64,000 nucleotides of DNA from Desulfosporosinus youngiae DSM 17734 (GTDB taxonomy: Bacteria; Bacillota; Desulfitobacteriia; Desulfitobacteriales; Desulfitobacteriaceae). A program made the position numbers and the translations under genes. Each line of letters begins with the position of its first letter. The stretch's first letter is position 1. The notes beneath the pieces were generated by a model. That model did not search any database. It had not been told where the DNA came from and saw only the letters and a program-made list of their open reading frames with translations. Below are positions 18,380 through 27,120 of this stretch, piece by piece. The stretch is from assembly GCF_000244895.1 (NCBI RefSeq), contig NZ_CM001441.1, positions 186,001-250,000 on the forward strand, given 5' to 3'.

Positions 18380-19153
18380 GTGTCAGAAAAATATGTGCAA
18401 ACCCTCGAACGGTCGCTGGATGTTCTTGAAGTTCTGGCTCATGCTGAGGAACCGTTAGGGGTTACAGAAATTGGAAGTCGTGTTAGCCTGCACAAAAGTA
18501 CAGTTCACCGAATTTTACAAACTTTGTGTCATCGAGGCTATGTGGAGAGAAAGTCCGATAGTGAGCGCTATCAATTGGGTATCAAAATTATTGAACTGGG
18601 AATTCGCTTCTTTAACGATTTGGAAATACGGAAAGTTGCGGCTCCTGCTCTAAGTGACTTAGTAAAGGTACTTGATGAAGTCGTCCACCTGGTGCTTCCT
18701 GACGACGGAGAAATTGTCTACATCGACAGAGCAGAAAGTTCTCAAGTGGTTAGTATGCATTCTAAAGTAGGACGCAGAGCTCCAATGCATTGTACAGCAG
18801 TAGGAAAAGCAATACTGTCAACCTTACCGGAAGAGGAGGTTCGGCATATTCTTGAGCTTAAAGGTATGACAAGATATACTCCTAACACCATTACAGACCC
18901 GGAAATCTTATTGACGGGCTTGGAAGAAATTCGATTCAGCAAGATTTCTGTTGAAAGGGAAGAAAATGAGATAGGAATCATATGTTTAGGAACCCCTATT
19001 TTTGACTATTCTGGGCGGGCGATTGGAGCGATCAGTGTTTCCGGACCAGCAAGCAGGATTGATGAAAAGGGAATTGAGTGGATTGGGGAAGAGCTGAAAA
19101 AGTCAGGAGAATTGATCTCGGCTAAACTAGGGTTTGGCTTTTACCAAAAGTAA
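18380..19153 (+). CDS. IclR-family transcriptional regulator
   Basis: This 257-residue regulator has an N-terminal winged helix-turn-helix (TLERSLDVLEVLAHAEEPLGVTEIGSRVSLHKSTVHRILQTL, residues 6-48) and a C-terminal IclR effector domain (GRRAPMHCTAVGKAIL). IclR proteins bind small carboxylates such as glyoxylate or pyruvate. GTG 18380 is the likely start, with GGAGGA 7 bases upstream; TTG 18365 precedes that site. It heads, and probably controls, the glycolate/malyl-CoA island downstream; shared palindromes support this. Confidence 0.85.
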   Translation: MSEKYVQTLERSLDVLEVLAHAEEPLGVTEIGSRVSLHKSTVHRILQTLCHRGYVERKSDSERYQLGIKIIELGIRFFNDLEIRKVAAPALSDLVKVLDEVVHLVLPDDGEIVYIDRAESSQVVSMHSKVGRRAPMHCTAVGKAILSTLPEEEVRHILELKGMTRYTPNTITDPEILLTGLEEIRFSKISVEREENEIGIICLGTPIFDYSGRAIGAISVSGPASRIDEKGIEWIGEELKKSGELISAKLGFGFYQK

Positions 19154-19215
19154 TAAAAGGGAGATAGGGTTTTTGTAAAAATGTGAGTAAAAACTAAAAT
19201 TTTTGAAAAATTCTA

Positions 19216-19276
19216 TTGACGATTGAGGCATATAGAGCAATAATATAGTCATAAGTAATTTGAAACAATGTTTTGA
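19216..19276 (+). promoter_or_regulatory. Promoter and IclR-type box before glcF-like gene
   Basis: TTGACG (19216-19221), 17 bp, AATAAT (19239-19244). TGAAACAATGTTTTGA (19261-19276) lies about 10 bp past the expected start point and matches TGAAAC-N3-GTTT. A half-match TGAAAC recurs at 19281. Confidence 0.55.
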
Positions 19277-19369
19277 TAAATGAAACAAATTGACAGTTTG
19301 AGGGAAAGGAGCGACAAATCAAGGTGTCAGGTCTATATTTGAAAGCTGTAAATGAAGGGGGAAGGATCA

Positions 19370-20620
19370 GTGGGAGTTTTAGCAGACGTATATGAAATGC
19401 TAAACACGTGTAACAAGTGTGGTGGCTGCCATACAGCTTGTAAGACCTATAAATTGACCGGGGAAGAGACAATGGTTGCACGCGGCAGAATCCAGCTCAT
19501 CAAAGCTGTCGCCGATGGGAAATTAGAACCTAATCAAGAGTATGAAGATTCTATCATGAGTTGTTTGTTGTGTGGAGAATGTGCAGTCACTTGTCCAAAC
19601 GGTGTACATGGCAATGAACTTGTCATGGCAGCGCGGCGAGATCTGAAACTAAGAAAAGGAATCAAGCCATTTGCTAAGTCCTTTGCTTTAAAAACCTTGG
19701 CAAGTCCGAAAAGGTTGGGTATGGGATTCCGTCTTTTCGGAGGAATGGGCAAAAGTGTCCTCAATAAACTTGACGGACTGGATTATTTTCGCGGTATTGA
19801 TATTAAAAACTTCCCTACTGCCAAAAAGCCTTTTTTGGACCAGGTCCCGGAGAGGATTACGGTGCAGCAGCCGAAGCATAAAGTTGGGTTTTATGTGGGC
19901 TGTTTTCTCAATTACTCCTTAGACCAAACCGCTCATTCTGTGGTTAAGGTCTTAACGAAGAATGACTGTGAGGTTATTATTCCAAAAGATCAAGTGTGCT
20001 GCGGTCTTCCGCAATATTGCTATGGTGACTTCGAAACAGCGAAAGAAAACGCCCGCCAAACTATAAATACTTTTTTAGATAAGTATAAGGATGCCGAAGT
20101 TGTTCTCTCCGCATGCGCGTCCTGTGCCGCGATGCTTAAACATGATTATCTGAAGCTCTTTGCTGATGAGCCGTCCTATCTCCCCAAAGTTAAATTGTTC
20201 TGTGAAAAAGTGGTTGAGTTTTCCGAATATATGGACAAAATTGGTGTCGATCAGAGCAAACTTCACAATTCAAGTCCTCTAACAGTCACCTATCATGATC
20301 CTTGCCACATGGTTCGGGGTCTTAAGGTAACAAAGCAGCCCCGGCAATTGCTGCAAATGATTCCTCGGGTTGACTATAAGGAAATGTTTGAAGCTAACCG
20401 TTGTTGCGGGGCAGCCGGTTTAATACAAGCATTCTATCATGAGGTATCAACCGATATCACAGATCAGAAGACACAAAACATCAAGGATACCAATGCGGAT
20501 TTGGTGGCTACAAGTTGCCCGGCTTGCATGTTGAGACTTCAAGGCGGCATAAATAAAGCCGGCCAAAAACAAAAGGTTATGCATGTTGCTGATTTAATGG
20601 CTAAAGCTTACGAAGACTAA
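19370..20620 (+). CDS. glcF: Glycolate/lactate dehydrogenase iron-sulfur subunit (GlcF-like)
   Basis: This 416-residue protein has two N-terminal [4Fe-4S] ferredoxin motifs (C14-x2-C17-x2-C20-x3-C24 and C65-x2-C68-x2-C71-x3-C75) and two C-terminal CCG domains (VCCGLPQ and NRCCGAAG, each with a partner Cys segment), the GlcF/HdrD/LldE architecture. It would pass electrons from the flavin subunits to menaquinone or another acceptor at the membrane face. GTG 19370 is chosen because the AAGGGGGAAGGA ribosome site (19355-19366) overlaps the codons after an alternative ATG at 19352. The two FAD subunits follow. Confidence 0.87.
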   Translation: MGVLADVYEMLNTCNKCGGCHTACKTYKLTGEETMVARGRIQLIKAVADGKLEPNQEYEDSIMSCLLCGECAVTCPNGVHGNELVMAARRDLKLRKGIKPFAKSFALKTLASPKRLGMGFRLFGGMGKSVLNKLDGLDYFRGIDIKNFPTAKKPFLDQVPERITVQQPKHKVGFYVGCFLNYSLDQTAHSVVKVLTKNDCEVIIPKDQVCCGLPQYCYGDFETAKENARQTINTFLDKYKDAEVVLSACASCAAMLKHDYLKLFADEPSYLPKVKLFCEKVVEFSEYMDKIGVDQSKLHNSSPLTVTYHDPCHMVRGLKVTKQPRQLLQMIPRVDYKEMFEANRCCGAAGLIQAFYHEVSTDITDQKTQNIKDTNADLVATSCPACMLRLQGGINKAGQKQKVMHVADLMAKAYED

Positions 20621-20758
20621 TTGAACGTAAGAATTACATTAACTTTATATAAGGTCTGACCATTACAACTCATCATGGTCTGGCCGAAAATTGAAAATTT
20701 CCCTTTGCGGAACATGCTGACCGCAAGTTCTAGTAAATGAGTGGAAGGGCGGGTAGTC

Positions 20759-22063
20759 ATGAGTAACGTTAATATCAGTAAGTTAAAGGGGATTGTCGGT
20801 GATGCCAATGTCATCGACTCTCCTTCAGAAATGGCTAGATACCTAAAAGGAAAAGGTAAGCCTGCAGTTGTCGTCTTACCTGGGAAAACGTCTGAAGTTT
20901 CAAGTATCGTCAAATTGGCCAATGAACAGAATGTGAAATTAGCGGTAGGCGGGGCAGTCGTCGATACCCAGGGGATTACGGGTGGGATCGCGATGGTTAT
21001 GTCCCGGATGAACCAGATTTTAGAAATGGATCAGCTAAACCTTGTGGCGGTCGTCGAACCGGGACTTCTTCATAAAGAATTTCTTCTTAAAGTTTCGGAA
21101 GCCGGATTAAACTTTCCTCCGGAGCCCTATGAAGTCGAAACCAGTTCGGTTGGCGGCTGCTTTGCGATTGGAGATTCCGATTCTAAATCCTTTGAATATG
21201 GCCCTACTCGGACGTTCCTTTTAGGATTTGAAATGGTTCTCCCGACAGGGGAAATCCTGGATATCGGCAATAAATGTATTAAGAACGTTTCTGGTTTAGA
21301 TTTCATCCACTTCGCTGTCGGAAGCCAAGGAACATTTGGGATTTTCACCAAACTTCTGGTGAAGCTCTTACCTGCACCGGAGGCTAAAAAAGCAGTGATT
21401 GGAACTTTCCCATCTATGCATAAGGCGAATCAAACCTTCAATACTTTGATTAAGCGGAATGTGCAGCCGACCCGGATGAATCTCATCAATGCATCTCTGG
21501 CAAAAAATGCTAAACCCGGAACGGAAGGGCAACTTGTGATTATTGATTTGCAAGGATTTAAAGAGTCGGGTAAAAACATCGCTAATGAAGTTGCTGCAGT
21601 TCTTACCTTAGGCGGAGGTTCTGATGTAAAGATCATTGAGGACGAGGTTGAGTATGATCAAGTGATCAATGGCTGGCTTAAGGTCCGCGCCGACCTCAAT
21701 GCTAAACCGGAGCGAACCGTGGAGTTTACAGTTGGCCCGATGAAAATGCCTCAAGCTCTGGCACAGCTCGAAGCGTTTACAGGAGATCTGGGGGCTTATC
21801 CTGGCGTAATTGTCGAAGGACTTCTCGGATATGTTTGTTTGGCTCTGCCAGAGGAAACCGATAAACTTGATTTAGCCAGAAAAGTGAATAAACTGGCCAT
21901 GTCCCTGGGCGGGAACGTGAAGGGCCTCTTGGGTCATAAGCTCAAAGCTGAAGTTTACAATGATGCGGAAATGTGGAAGCAAACCACAGGTTTGCTCTGT
22001 GAACTGCGTCGACAATTTGATCCCAAAGGGATTCTCAACCCTGGGGTAAGTCTAGAGGCTTAA
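20759..22063 (+). CDS. glcE: FAD-binding glycolate dehydrogenase subunit (GlcE-like)
   Basis: This 434-residue PCMH-type FAD-binding oxidoreductase retains the FAD-binding pattern (GGAVVDTQGITGG, then VGGCFAIGDSDSKSFEYGPTRTFLLGFEMVLPTGE) and has a C-terminal FAD-oxidase domain ending FDPKGILNPG. It resembles its downstream neighbour and is probably the second, diverged FAD subunit of the same complex. ATG 20759 follows GGAAGGGCGGG. A 120-bp gap after glcF holds an imperfect hairpin (around 20653-20687) that might tune expression. Confidence 0.8.
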   Translation: MSNVNISKLKGIVGDANVIDSPSEMARYLKGKGKPAVVVLPGKTSEVSSIVKLANEQNVKLAVGGAVVDTQGITGGIAMVMSRMNQILEMDQLNLVAVVEPGLLHKEFLLKVSEAGLNFPPEPYEVETSSVGGCFAIGDSDSKSFEYGPTRTFLLGFEMVLPTGEILDIGNKCIKNVSGLDFIHFAVGSQGTFGIFTKLLVKLLPAPEAKKAVIGTFPSMHKANQTFNTLIKRNVQPTRMNLINASLAKNAKPGTEGQLVIIDLQGFKESGKNIANEVAAVLTLGGGSDVKIIEDEVEYDQVINGWLKVRADLNAKPERTVEFTVGPMKMPQALAQLEAFTGDLGAYPGVIVEGLLGYVCLALPEETDKLDLARKVNKLAMSLGGNVKGLLGHKLKAEVYNDAEMWKQTTGLLCELRRQFDPKGILNPGVSLEA

Positions 22064-22081
22064 GAAGAAGGAGGTCTGAAT

Positions 22082-23458
22082 ATGTTAAGCCAAGCGGTTG
22101 TTAAGCGGTTGAAGGGAATTGTTGGGGAGAAAAACGTGGTTACAGATAAAGTTGGCCTGTTGACCTATGGTTATGACGGCACGTTATTATCTGGTCAAGC
22201 GTTAGGAGTCGTTTCTCCTCAAACAACGGAACAAGTCGTAGAAATCGTCAAATTGATGAACGAGCAAAATATTAAACTTGTCCCCCGGGGTGCTGGTACG
22301 AATGAGAGCGGTGGAACCATTCCTACTCAAGACTCTGTAGTGATTAGCTTTACTAAAATGACTAAAATTCATGAGATAGACACTGAAAACTTTGTAGCAG
22401 TCGTTGAACCTGGAGTGATCAATTTTGACCTTCAAGTTGAACTTGAAAAGAAAAAATTCTATTTTCCTCCCGACCCCTCCTCCTTTAAGGCCTCAACAAT
22501 AGGAGGGAATGTTGGTGAATGCTCCGGTGGACCGAAATGCTTTAAATATGGGGTTACCCGAGATTATATCTTAGGTCTGGAAGTCGTTCTCCCGAATGGC
22601 AAAGTCATTCAAACGGGCGGGCGTAATTTCCAAAGTGAGCCGGGTTATGATTTGACTCGGATCATTGTTGGTGCGGAAGGAACTCTAGGATTGGTCACCA
22701 AAGTTTTCGTCCGTATCATACCGATGCCAAGAGCCAAGAAAACAATGCTGGCTATTTACGACAAAGTTGAAGATGCTTCTCAGACGGTTGCCGATATAGT
22801 TGCTGCCGGTATTATTCCGACGACTCTGGAATTGATGGATAATTTGCTTATCAATACGACTGAGGATTTTACTCATGCCGGGATTCCCCGTGACGCCGGA
22901 GCTGTTCTCATTATTGAGGTTGACGGATATCCGGAAGATATGGACGGGCAAGTTAAGACGATTGGTGACATAGCTAAAAAAATTGCCAAAGAATTTAAAG
23001 TTGCTCAAACCGCAGTTGAAGTGGATCAAATTTGGACGTCAAGGCGCAGTGCTTTCGGATCTGTTGCCCGCGTCAGACCATCCTATGGTGTTAATGACAT
23101 TACGGTTCCGAGGAGTAATTTCCCAAAAGCGATTGGAGGAGTTCTTAAGGTAGCCAAGGATTTTGGTGTGACGATCGGAGTTGTGGCCCATGCCGGTGAC
23201 GGAAATCTCCATCCGCTGATTCTTTTCGATCAACGGAATAAAGAGGAAACTGAAACCGTTCATGCTGCCGAGCAGGCGCTCTGTATGATGGCTCTTGATC
23301 TCAAGGGCACAATAAGTGGTGAGCACGGGATCGGACTCGTTAAGAAGGGGTATCTTCATTCCGAGTTTACACCCGTTGCTATGGAAGCCTTTAGAAAGAT
23401 TAAGAGAAGCTTTGATCCGAGCAATCGCTTTAACCCAGGGAAGGTCATCGACCTATAA
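22082..23458 (+). CDS. glcD: FAD-linked glycolate/D-lactate dehydrogenase subunit (GlcD-like)
   Basis: This 458-residue PCMH-type flavoprotein has PRGAGTNESGGTIP and PDPSSFKASTIGGNVGECSGGPKCFKYGVTRDYILGLEVVLPNG in the FAD domain, and HAGDGNLHP plus SGEHGIGLVKKGYL in the FAD-oxidase C domain, both strongly conserved in GlcD. It should oxidise a 2-hydroxy acid, and glycolate is the best guess from the malyl-CoA genes downstream; D-lactate cannot be excluded by sequence. A GGAGG site precedes ATG 22082, 18 bp after glcE. Confidence 0.88.
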   Translation: MLSQAVVKRLKGIVGEKNVVTDKVGLLTYGYDGTLLSGQALGVVSPQTTEQVVEIVKLMNEQNIKLVPRGAGTNESGGTIPTQDSVVISFTKMTKIHEIDTENFVAVVEPGVINFDLQVELEKKKFYFPPDPSSFKASTIGGNVGECSGGPKCFKYGVTRDYILGLEVVLPNGKVIQTGGRNFQSEPGYDLTRIIVGAEGTLGLVTKVFVRIIPMPRAKKTMLAIYDKVEDASQTVADIVAAGIIPTTLELMDNLLINTTEDFTHAGIPRDAGAVLIIEVDGYPEDMDGQVKTIGDIAKKIAKEFKVAQTAVEVDQIWTSRRSAFGSVARVRPSYGVNDITVPRSNFPKAIGGVLKVAKDFGVTIGVVAHAGDGNLHPLILFDQRNKEETETVHAAEQALCMMALDLKGTISGEHGIGLVKKGYLHSEFTPVAMEAFRKIKRSFDPSNRFNPGKVIDL

Positions 23459-23590
23459 AGTAAGAAGAAAGACTTCAATTTGCAGATAGTAATTTTAGAC
23501 CCAAAAAACCATGACGAAGCAGAACGAGTCTATACAGCAGAGAAATCTGTATGCGAGTTTGGGCTGGCTATCGATCTTTTGGTAGCGTGT

Positions 23591-23629
23591 GGATACAGCT
23601 CTAGTGCTTCTTACACTGGAGCTGTATCC
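23591..23629 (+). terminator. Hairpin after glcD; otherwise empty gap 23459-23816
   Basis: GGATACAGCTCTAGTG pairs with CACTGGAGCTGTATCC (one G-U) around a 7-base loop, with no T-run. A 52-codon open frame beginning with TTG at about 23480 runs through this hairpin but lacks a ribosome site, so I do not call it. The rest of the 358-bp gap shows nothing else. Confidence 0.55.
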
Positions 23630-23816
23630 TTACAGGCTTAATAAGAGTAGGTAGCTTCAAACAGCTATATTAAAAACGTGAATTTAATAGTTAAAGAAGC
23701 GGTAAACTAATATAAAGGAAGTCTTGGTGAGAAAGCTAAGAATCAACTTAAATTGTCGAAATTTTCAGTATACATAGATATTTACCCGTTGACTAACAAT
23801 AAGTGGAGGTGAACTT

Positions 23817-24164
23817 ATGGAAGACAGGGTCTTTAAACTTGATGATTTAGCACAGTTTGATGCAAACATACCCCAGAAAGTGATGGTTTATCAGACGGAT
23901 AAAACCTTAGGTGCTATGTGGTGTTTAGAACCAGGCCAAGAAGTATTCCTTCATCAACACCCTAATGCCGACGATGTATGGATTTGCCTGGAGGGCGAGT
24001 CCGGGCTTTATTTTGCAGGAGAAGATCAAGAAGTAGAAATAAACAAAGGGATGGCAATCCTTGCTAAGGCGGGTCAAACACATGGCATGCGCAATACAGG
24101 GAAAGATCGGTTTATTTTCATTGGGATTGCTGGTCCGGTCCCTGTGGAGACAGTCAAGCTTTAA
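23817..24164 (+). CDS. Small cupin-domain protein
   Basis: This 115-residue single-domain cupin has the HxH pair His46 and His48 (FLHQHPNADDVW) and a later His89 (AGQTHGMRN), which fit the metal-binding beta-barrel, with Asp where many cupins have Glu. The function is unknown; such proteins can be isomerases, dioxygenases or ligand sensors. GGAGGTGA precedes ATG 23817. Its position between the glycolate dehydrogenase and the ligase genes suggests a role with a small carboxylate of this pathway. Confidence 0.75.
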   Translation: MEDRVFKLDDLAQFDANIPQKVMVYQTDKTLGAMWCLEPGQEVFLHQHPNADDVWICLEGESGLYFAGEDQEVEINKGMAILAKAGQTHGMRNTGKDRFIFIGIAGPVPVETVKL

Positions 24165-24167
24165 AAA

Positions 24168-24270
24168 TGAAACTTAATTTCAAAATTACGAAAAATATTC
24201 AAATTATACTGTTGACTATTTAGCAAATAAGATGGATAATGGTCCTAAGGGAAAATGAAACTGGGTTTCA
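24168..24270 (+). promoter_or_regulatory. Promoter flanked by two IclR-type boxes before the ligase genes
   Basis: TTGACT (24212-24217), 17 bp, GATAAT (24235-24240) is a good sigma-A promoter. TGAAACTTAATTTCA (24168-24182) lies upstream, and the perfect palindrome TGAAACTGGGTTTCA (24256-24270) lies about 10 bp past the start point. The long leader to ATG 24517 shows no other clear element. Confidence 0.65.
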
Positions 24271-24516
24271 CGATATAAAACAAATAATCGTCTCCCGGAA
24301 ATTTTCCACTCCTCTTTGTAATTACTACTACTATGTGATAGGGAAGCAGCGTTTATAAGCCTCTCGAACTTGCAAGAATCTAAAGTGGAAGGGAGGGACG
24401 GTTCTCTTTTTACGATTTGGTACCGAAATTACTAGAGGGTTTATGTCTAGTACAATAACTGGTCTTCTCAGGGCGACCTAAAGTTGCAGAAAATTTCATT
24501 ATGGAAGTGATAATGT

Positions 24517-25794
24517 ATGGCAAAATTTCTAGAATTCCAAGGGAAAGAATGGCTTAGAAAATCAGGACTGCCGGTGCCACAAGGACGTGTAGCCTCTACT
24601 CCGGAAGAAGCCAAAAAGGTTGCAGAGGAGATTGGCAAGGCTGTTGCTGTAAAAGGACAGGTTCAAGCCGGGGGACGTGGTAAAGCGGGAATTGTGAAAT
24701 TAGTTAATACTCCTGATGAGGCGGCAGCTGCTGCTGAAGAAATTCTTGCTAAAACCATCGGTGGAAATCCTATTAAACAGGTTCTTATTGAGGAAAAACT
24801 GGATATCAAAAAAGAGTATTATTGTTCCTTCGTAATCAATGGTGCCAGAGAAGCCCGTTCTCCAATGCTCATGTTTAGTGCCGAGGGCGGAATGGAGATT
24901 GAAAGCGTTCCTGAGGAATTACTATTCAAAGTCAATATTGATCCGATCAATGGTCTGCAAATATATGATGCGCTTGATGTCTGTGCCCGAGCTGGAATTC
25001 CCGCTCAAGATTTGAATAAGTTTGCAAGTTTCTTGTCAAAGCTTTCACAGGCTTACAAGAAATTAGATTGCCAAACGCTGGAGATAAATCCATTTGTAAT
25101 GACGGGAAGCGGCAATTTAGTTTGCGCAGATTGCAAGATGGAAATTGACAATAGTTCGGTTGGACGTCATCCGGAGTTCGGTATCAAAATTGCCAGGGAC
25201 CTGCCCGGCGCTCCTACAGAGTTAGACCTGATTGGCTGGAGTATTGAAGAGACTGATGCTCGCGGCACAGGCTTCCTCATGAATATGGGCTATGATGAGG
25301 TAAGCCCTGGTTATATTGGCTATCATCCCATTGGCGGCGGCTCAGCAATGATGGGGCTGGACGCTTTGAATCAAGTGGGCCTTAAGCCGGCAAACTATGC
25401 AGACACCAGTGGTAACCCAGTCGGATCAAAGATTTATCGTGTAGCCAAGAGTGTTCTATCTCAGCCAAATATCGATGGATATCTGCTCGGCGGTTTCATG
25501 ATGGCCAATCAGGAACAGTGGCATCATGCTCACGCGATTGTTAAAGTACTCCAAGAAATTCTCCCAACTCAGAAACCGGGGCTGCCATGTGTTCTTCTGC
25601 TCTGTGGCAACAGGGAAGATGAATCACTGGAGATTCTCAGAACGGGTCTTGCGGATCTTATGACTCCTGATGGACCAGGCAAAAGAATCGAAATTTATGG
25701 TAAAGAGTATGTAACTGATACTAAATTCATTGGACAAAGACTCTTGGCTCTTAGTAAAGACTATCGAGCTGAGAAAGAATCTCAAGGAAAGTAG
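24517..25794 (+). CDS. Malate/succinate--CoA ligase beta subunit-like (ATP-grasp)
   Basis: This 425-residue SucC/MtkA-type ATP-grasp protein has KEWLRKSGLPVPQGRVASTPEEA and VKGQVQAGGRGKAGIVKLV at the N-terminus, LEINPFV in the ATP-grasp domain, and a C-terminal CoA-ligase Rossmann-like domain. It would use ADP and phosphate to split an acyl-CoA, or the reverse. The malyl-CoA lyase-like and malic enzyme genes point to malyl-CoA as substrate; succinyl-CoA is the alternative. Only a weak GGAAGTG precedes ATG 24517. Unusually, the alpha subunit does not follow directly: a Cys-rich gene intervenes. Confidence 0.82.
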   Translation: MAKFLEFQGKEWLRKSGLPVPQGRVASTPEEAKKVAEEIGKAVAVKGQVQAGGRGKAGIVKLVNTPDEAAAAAEEILAKTIGGNPIKQVLIEEKLDIKKEYYCSFVINGAREARSPMLMFSAEGGMEIESVPEELLFKVNIDPINGLQIYDALDVCARAGIPAQDLNKFASFLSKLSQAYKKLDCQTLEINPFVMTGSGNLVCADCKMEIDNSSVGRHPEFGIKIARDLPGAPTELDLIGWSIEETDARGTGFLMNMGYDEVSPGYIGYHPIGGGSAMMGLDALNQVGLKPANYADTSGNPVGSKIYRVAKSVLSQPNIDGYLLGGFMMANQEQWHHAHAIVKVLQEILPTQKPGLPCVLLLCGNREDESLEILRTGLADLMTPDGPGKRIEIYGKEYVTDTKFIGQRLLALSKDYRAEKESQGK

Positions 25795-25803
25795 GGGAAA
25801 CTT

Positions 25804-26091
25804 GTGCTGGAATTCGCAGAAAAAACTCTCACTGTCAAAATCGATACCAGCAAGTGTGATACATGTGAAACTAAGGCATGTGTCGACGCATGCAAAAAGT
25901 TTGCCAGAGGCTTGCTTGGGATTGATGACCAAGGCAGAGCTTCTGTCGCACACCGTGATGCGGAAGAGGTTTTGCGTCTCGGAACTGAATGTTTAGCATG
26001 TGAACTTGCTTGTAAGACCAAAGGCAACAATGCTATAACCATTGACATTCCTGTTAAAGGTTTGGATGAGTACCTTCTAAAGCGCCAATAG
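25804..26091 (+). CDS. Small ferredoxin-like Cys-rich protein between ligase subunits
   Basis: This 95-residue protein has two cysteine groups: C18-x2-C21-x4-C26-x3-C30 and C63-x2-C66-x3-C70. The first can hold a [4Fe-4S] cluster; the second is one cysteine short of a complete motif. It starts with GTG 25804, 9 bp after the beta-subunit stop, with TAGGGGAAA upstream. I know of no succinyl- or malate-CoA ligase with an iron-sulfur partner. It might be a third subunit, an electron carrier for the neighbouring dehydrogenase, or a redox sensor for the ligase; none of these is shown. Confidence 0.72.
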   Translation: MLEFAEKTLTVKIDTSKCDTCETKACVDACKKFARGLLGIDDQGRASVAHRDAEEVLRLGTECLACELACKTKGNNAITIDIPVKGLDEYLLKRQ

Positions 26092-26155
26092 TCAAGGGCA
26101 AAGTTAGTATTATCGTCTGGATAGAACGAAGCAAAATGTTAAATGAGGGATGAAA

Positions 26156-27052
26156 ATGGGCATTTTGATCAATAAGAGTACCAAGGTTATCGTCCAAGGG
26201 ATCACAGGTCGGGAAGGGTCCGTTCGGACAAAATACATGAAAGAATACGGTACGAGAGTAATCGGAGGAACCAGCCCGGGAAAAGCAGGAGAACTGGTTC
26301 ATGACATTCCTGTTTTTAACACCGTAAAGGAGATTGTCCGAGAACAAGGAGAAATCGATTTCAGTGTTATCTTTGTTCCGGGAAAAATCTTAAAAACAGC
26401 CGTTTACGAAGCAGTTGACGCGGGAGTTAAGAATATTATCCCTTGCGTTGAGGGCACTCCAATCCATGACATTATGGAAATGATAGCCTATGCAAAATCG
26501 AAAGGTTCAAGACTTCTGGGACCTGGGTCTATCGGAATAATTACGCCAGGTGAAGCTGTCGTAGGCTGGCTTGGGGGAAATAAAGAGTGGGCTAATAAAT
26601 TCTTCCAAAGAGGTAATATTGGAGTTTTCTCTCGAAGTGGTGGTCAGTCGGGAACCATTCCCTGGTTGCTCAGAGAAGGCGGATTTGGGGTAAGTACCGT
26701 AATTCATACAGGGACAGAGCCGGTCTTAGGAACCTCGATGGCGGATTTACTGCCCTTATTTGAAGCGGACCCAGAGACAAAGGGTGTGGCAGTTTATGCT
26801 GAGATCGGCGGTACACAAGAAGAGGAGTGTGCTGAAGTTATTGCATCTGGTAAATTTACAAAGCCTTTTGTAATTTATGTAGCTGGTGCGTGGGCGCCTG
26901 CAGGTATGAGATTCTCCCATGCTTCTAATATCGTAGAACGTGGTCGTGGATCCGCTAAAAGTAAAATGGAAGCGGTTACAAAGGCTGGAGGGTTTGTTGC
27001 TGAGACTCCAACCGATATTCCATTAATCTTAAAAGAAAAAATTAAAGAGTAA
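26156..27052 (+). CDS. Malate/succinate--CoA ligase alpha subunit-like
   Basis: This 298-residue SucD/MtkB-type subunit has the N-terminus GILINKSTKVIVQGITGREG (CoA-binding Rossmann fold), then SRSGGQSGTIPW and EIGGTQEEECAEVI. The phosphohistidine is His255 in FSHASNIVERGRGSAKSK, where SucD has GHAGAIISGGKG, so the catalytic loop is shifted away from ordinary SucD. Met at 26156 is preferred over 26150, since GAGGG lies 6 bases before it and E. coli SucD begins similarly (MSILIDK). With the beta subunit it should couple acyl-CoA cleavage to ATP formation. Confidence 0.85.
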   Translation: MGILINKSTKVIVQGITGREGSVRTKYMKEYGTRVIGGTSPGKAGELVHDIPVFNTVKEIVREQGEIDFSVIFVPGKILKTAVYEAVDAGVKNIIPCVEGTPIHDIMEMIAYAKSKGSRLLGPGSIGIITPGEAVVGWLGGNKEWANKFFQRGNIGVFSRSGGQSGTIPWLLREGGFGVSTVIHTGTEPVLGTSMADLLPLFEADPETKGVAVYAEIGGTQEEECAEVIASGKFTKPFVIYVAGAWAPAGMRFSHASNIVERGRGSAKSKMEAVTKAGGFVAETPTDIPLILKEKIKE

Positions 27053-27120
27053 GCTCACTAAGAATAGCTTTTCTAGGGTTACCTAGATTATATTTAAAAA
27101 TTATTAGGGGGTAAAATAGT

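Noticed and set aside
23480-23637. 52-codon open frame starting TTG after glcD
   Set aside because: No ribosome site, runs through a stable hairpin, and the peptide resembles nothing recognised.
24517-27052. Ordinary TCA-cycle succinyl-CoA synthetase
   Set aside because: Subunit genes are split by a Cys-rich gene, the catalytic loop is FSHASN not GHAGA, and neighbours are malyl-CoA lyase-like and malic enzyme genes; kept only as an alternative.
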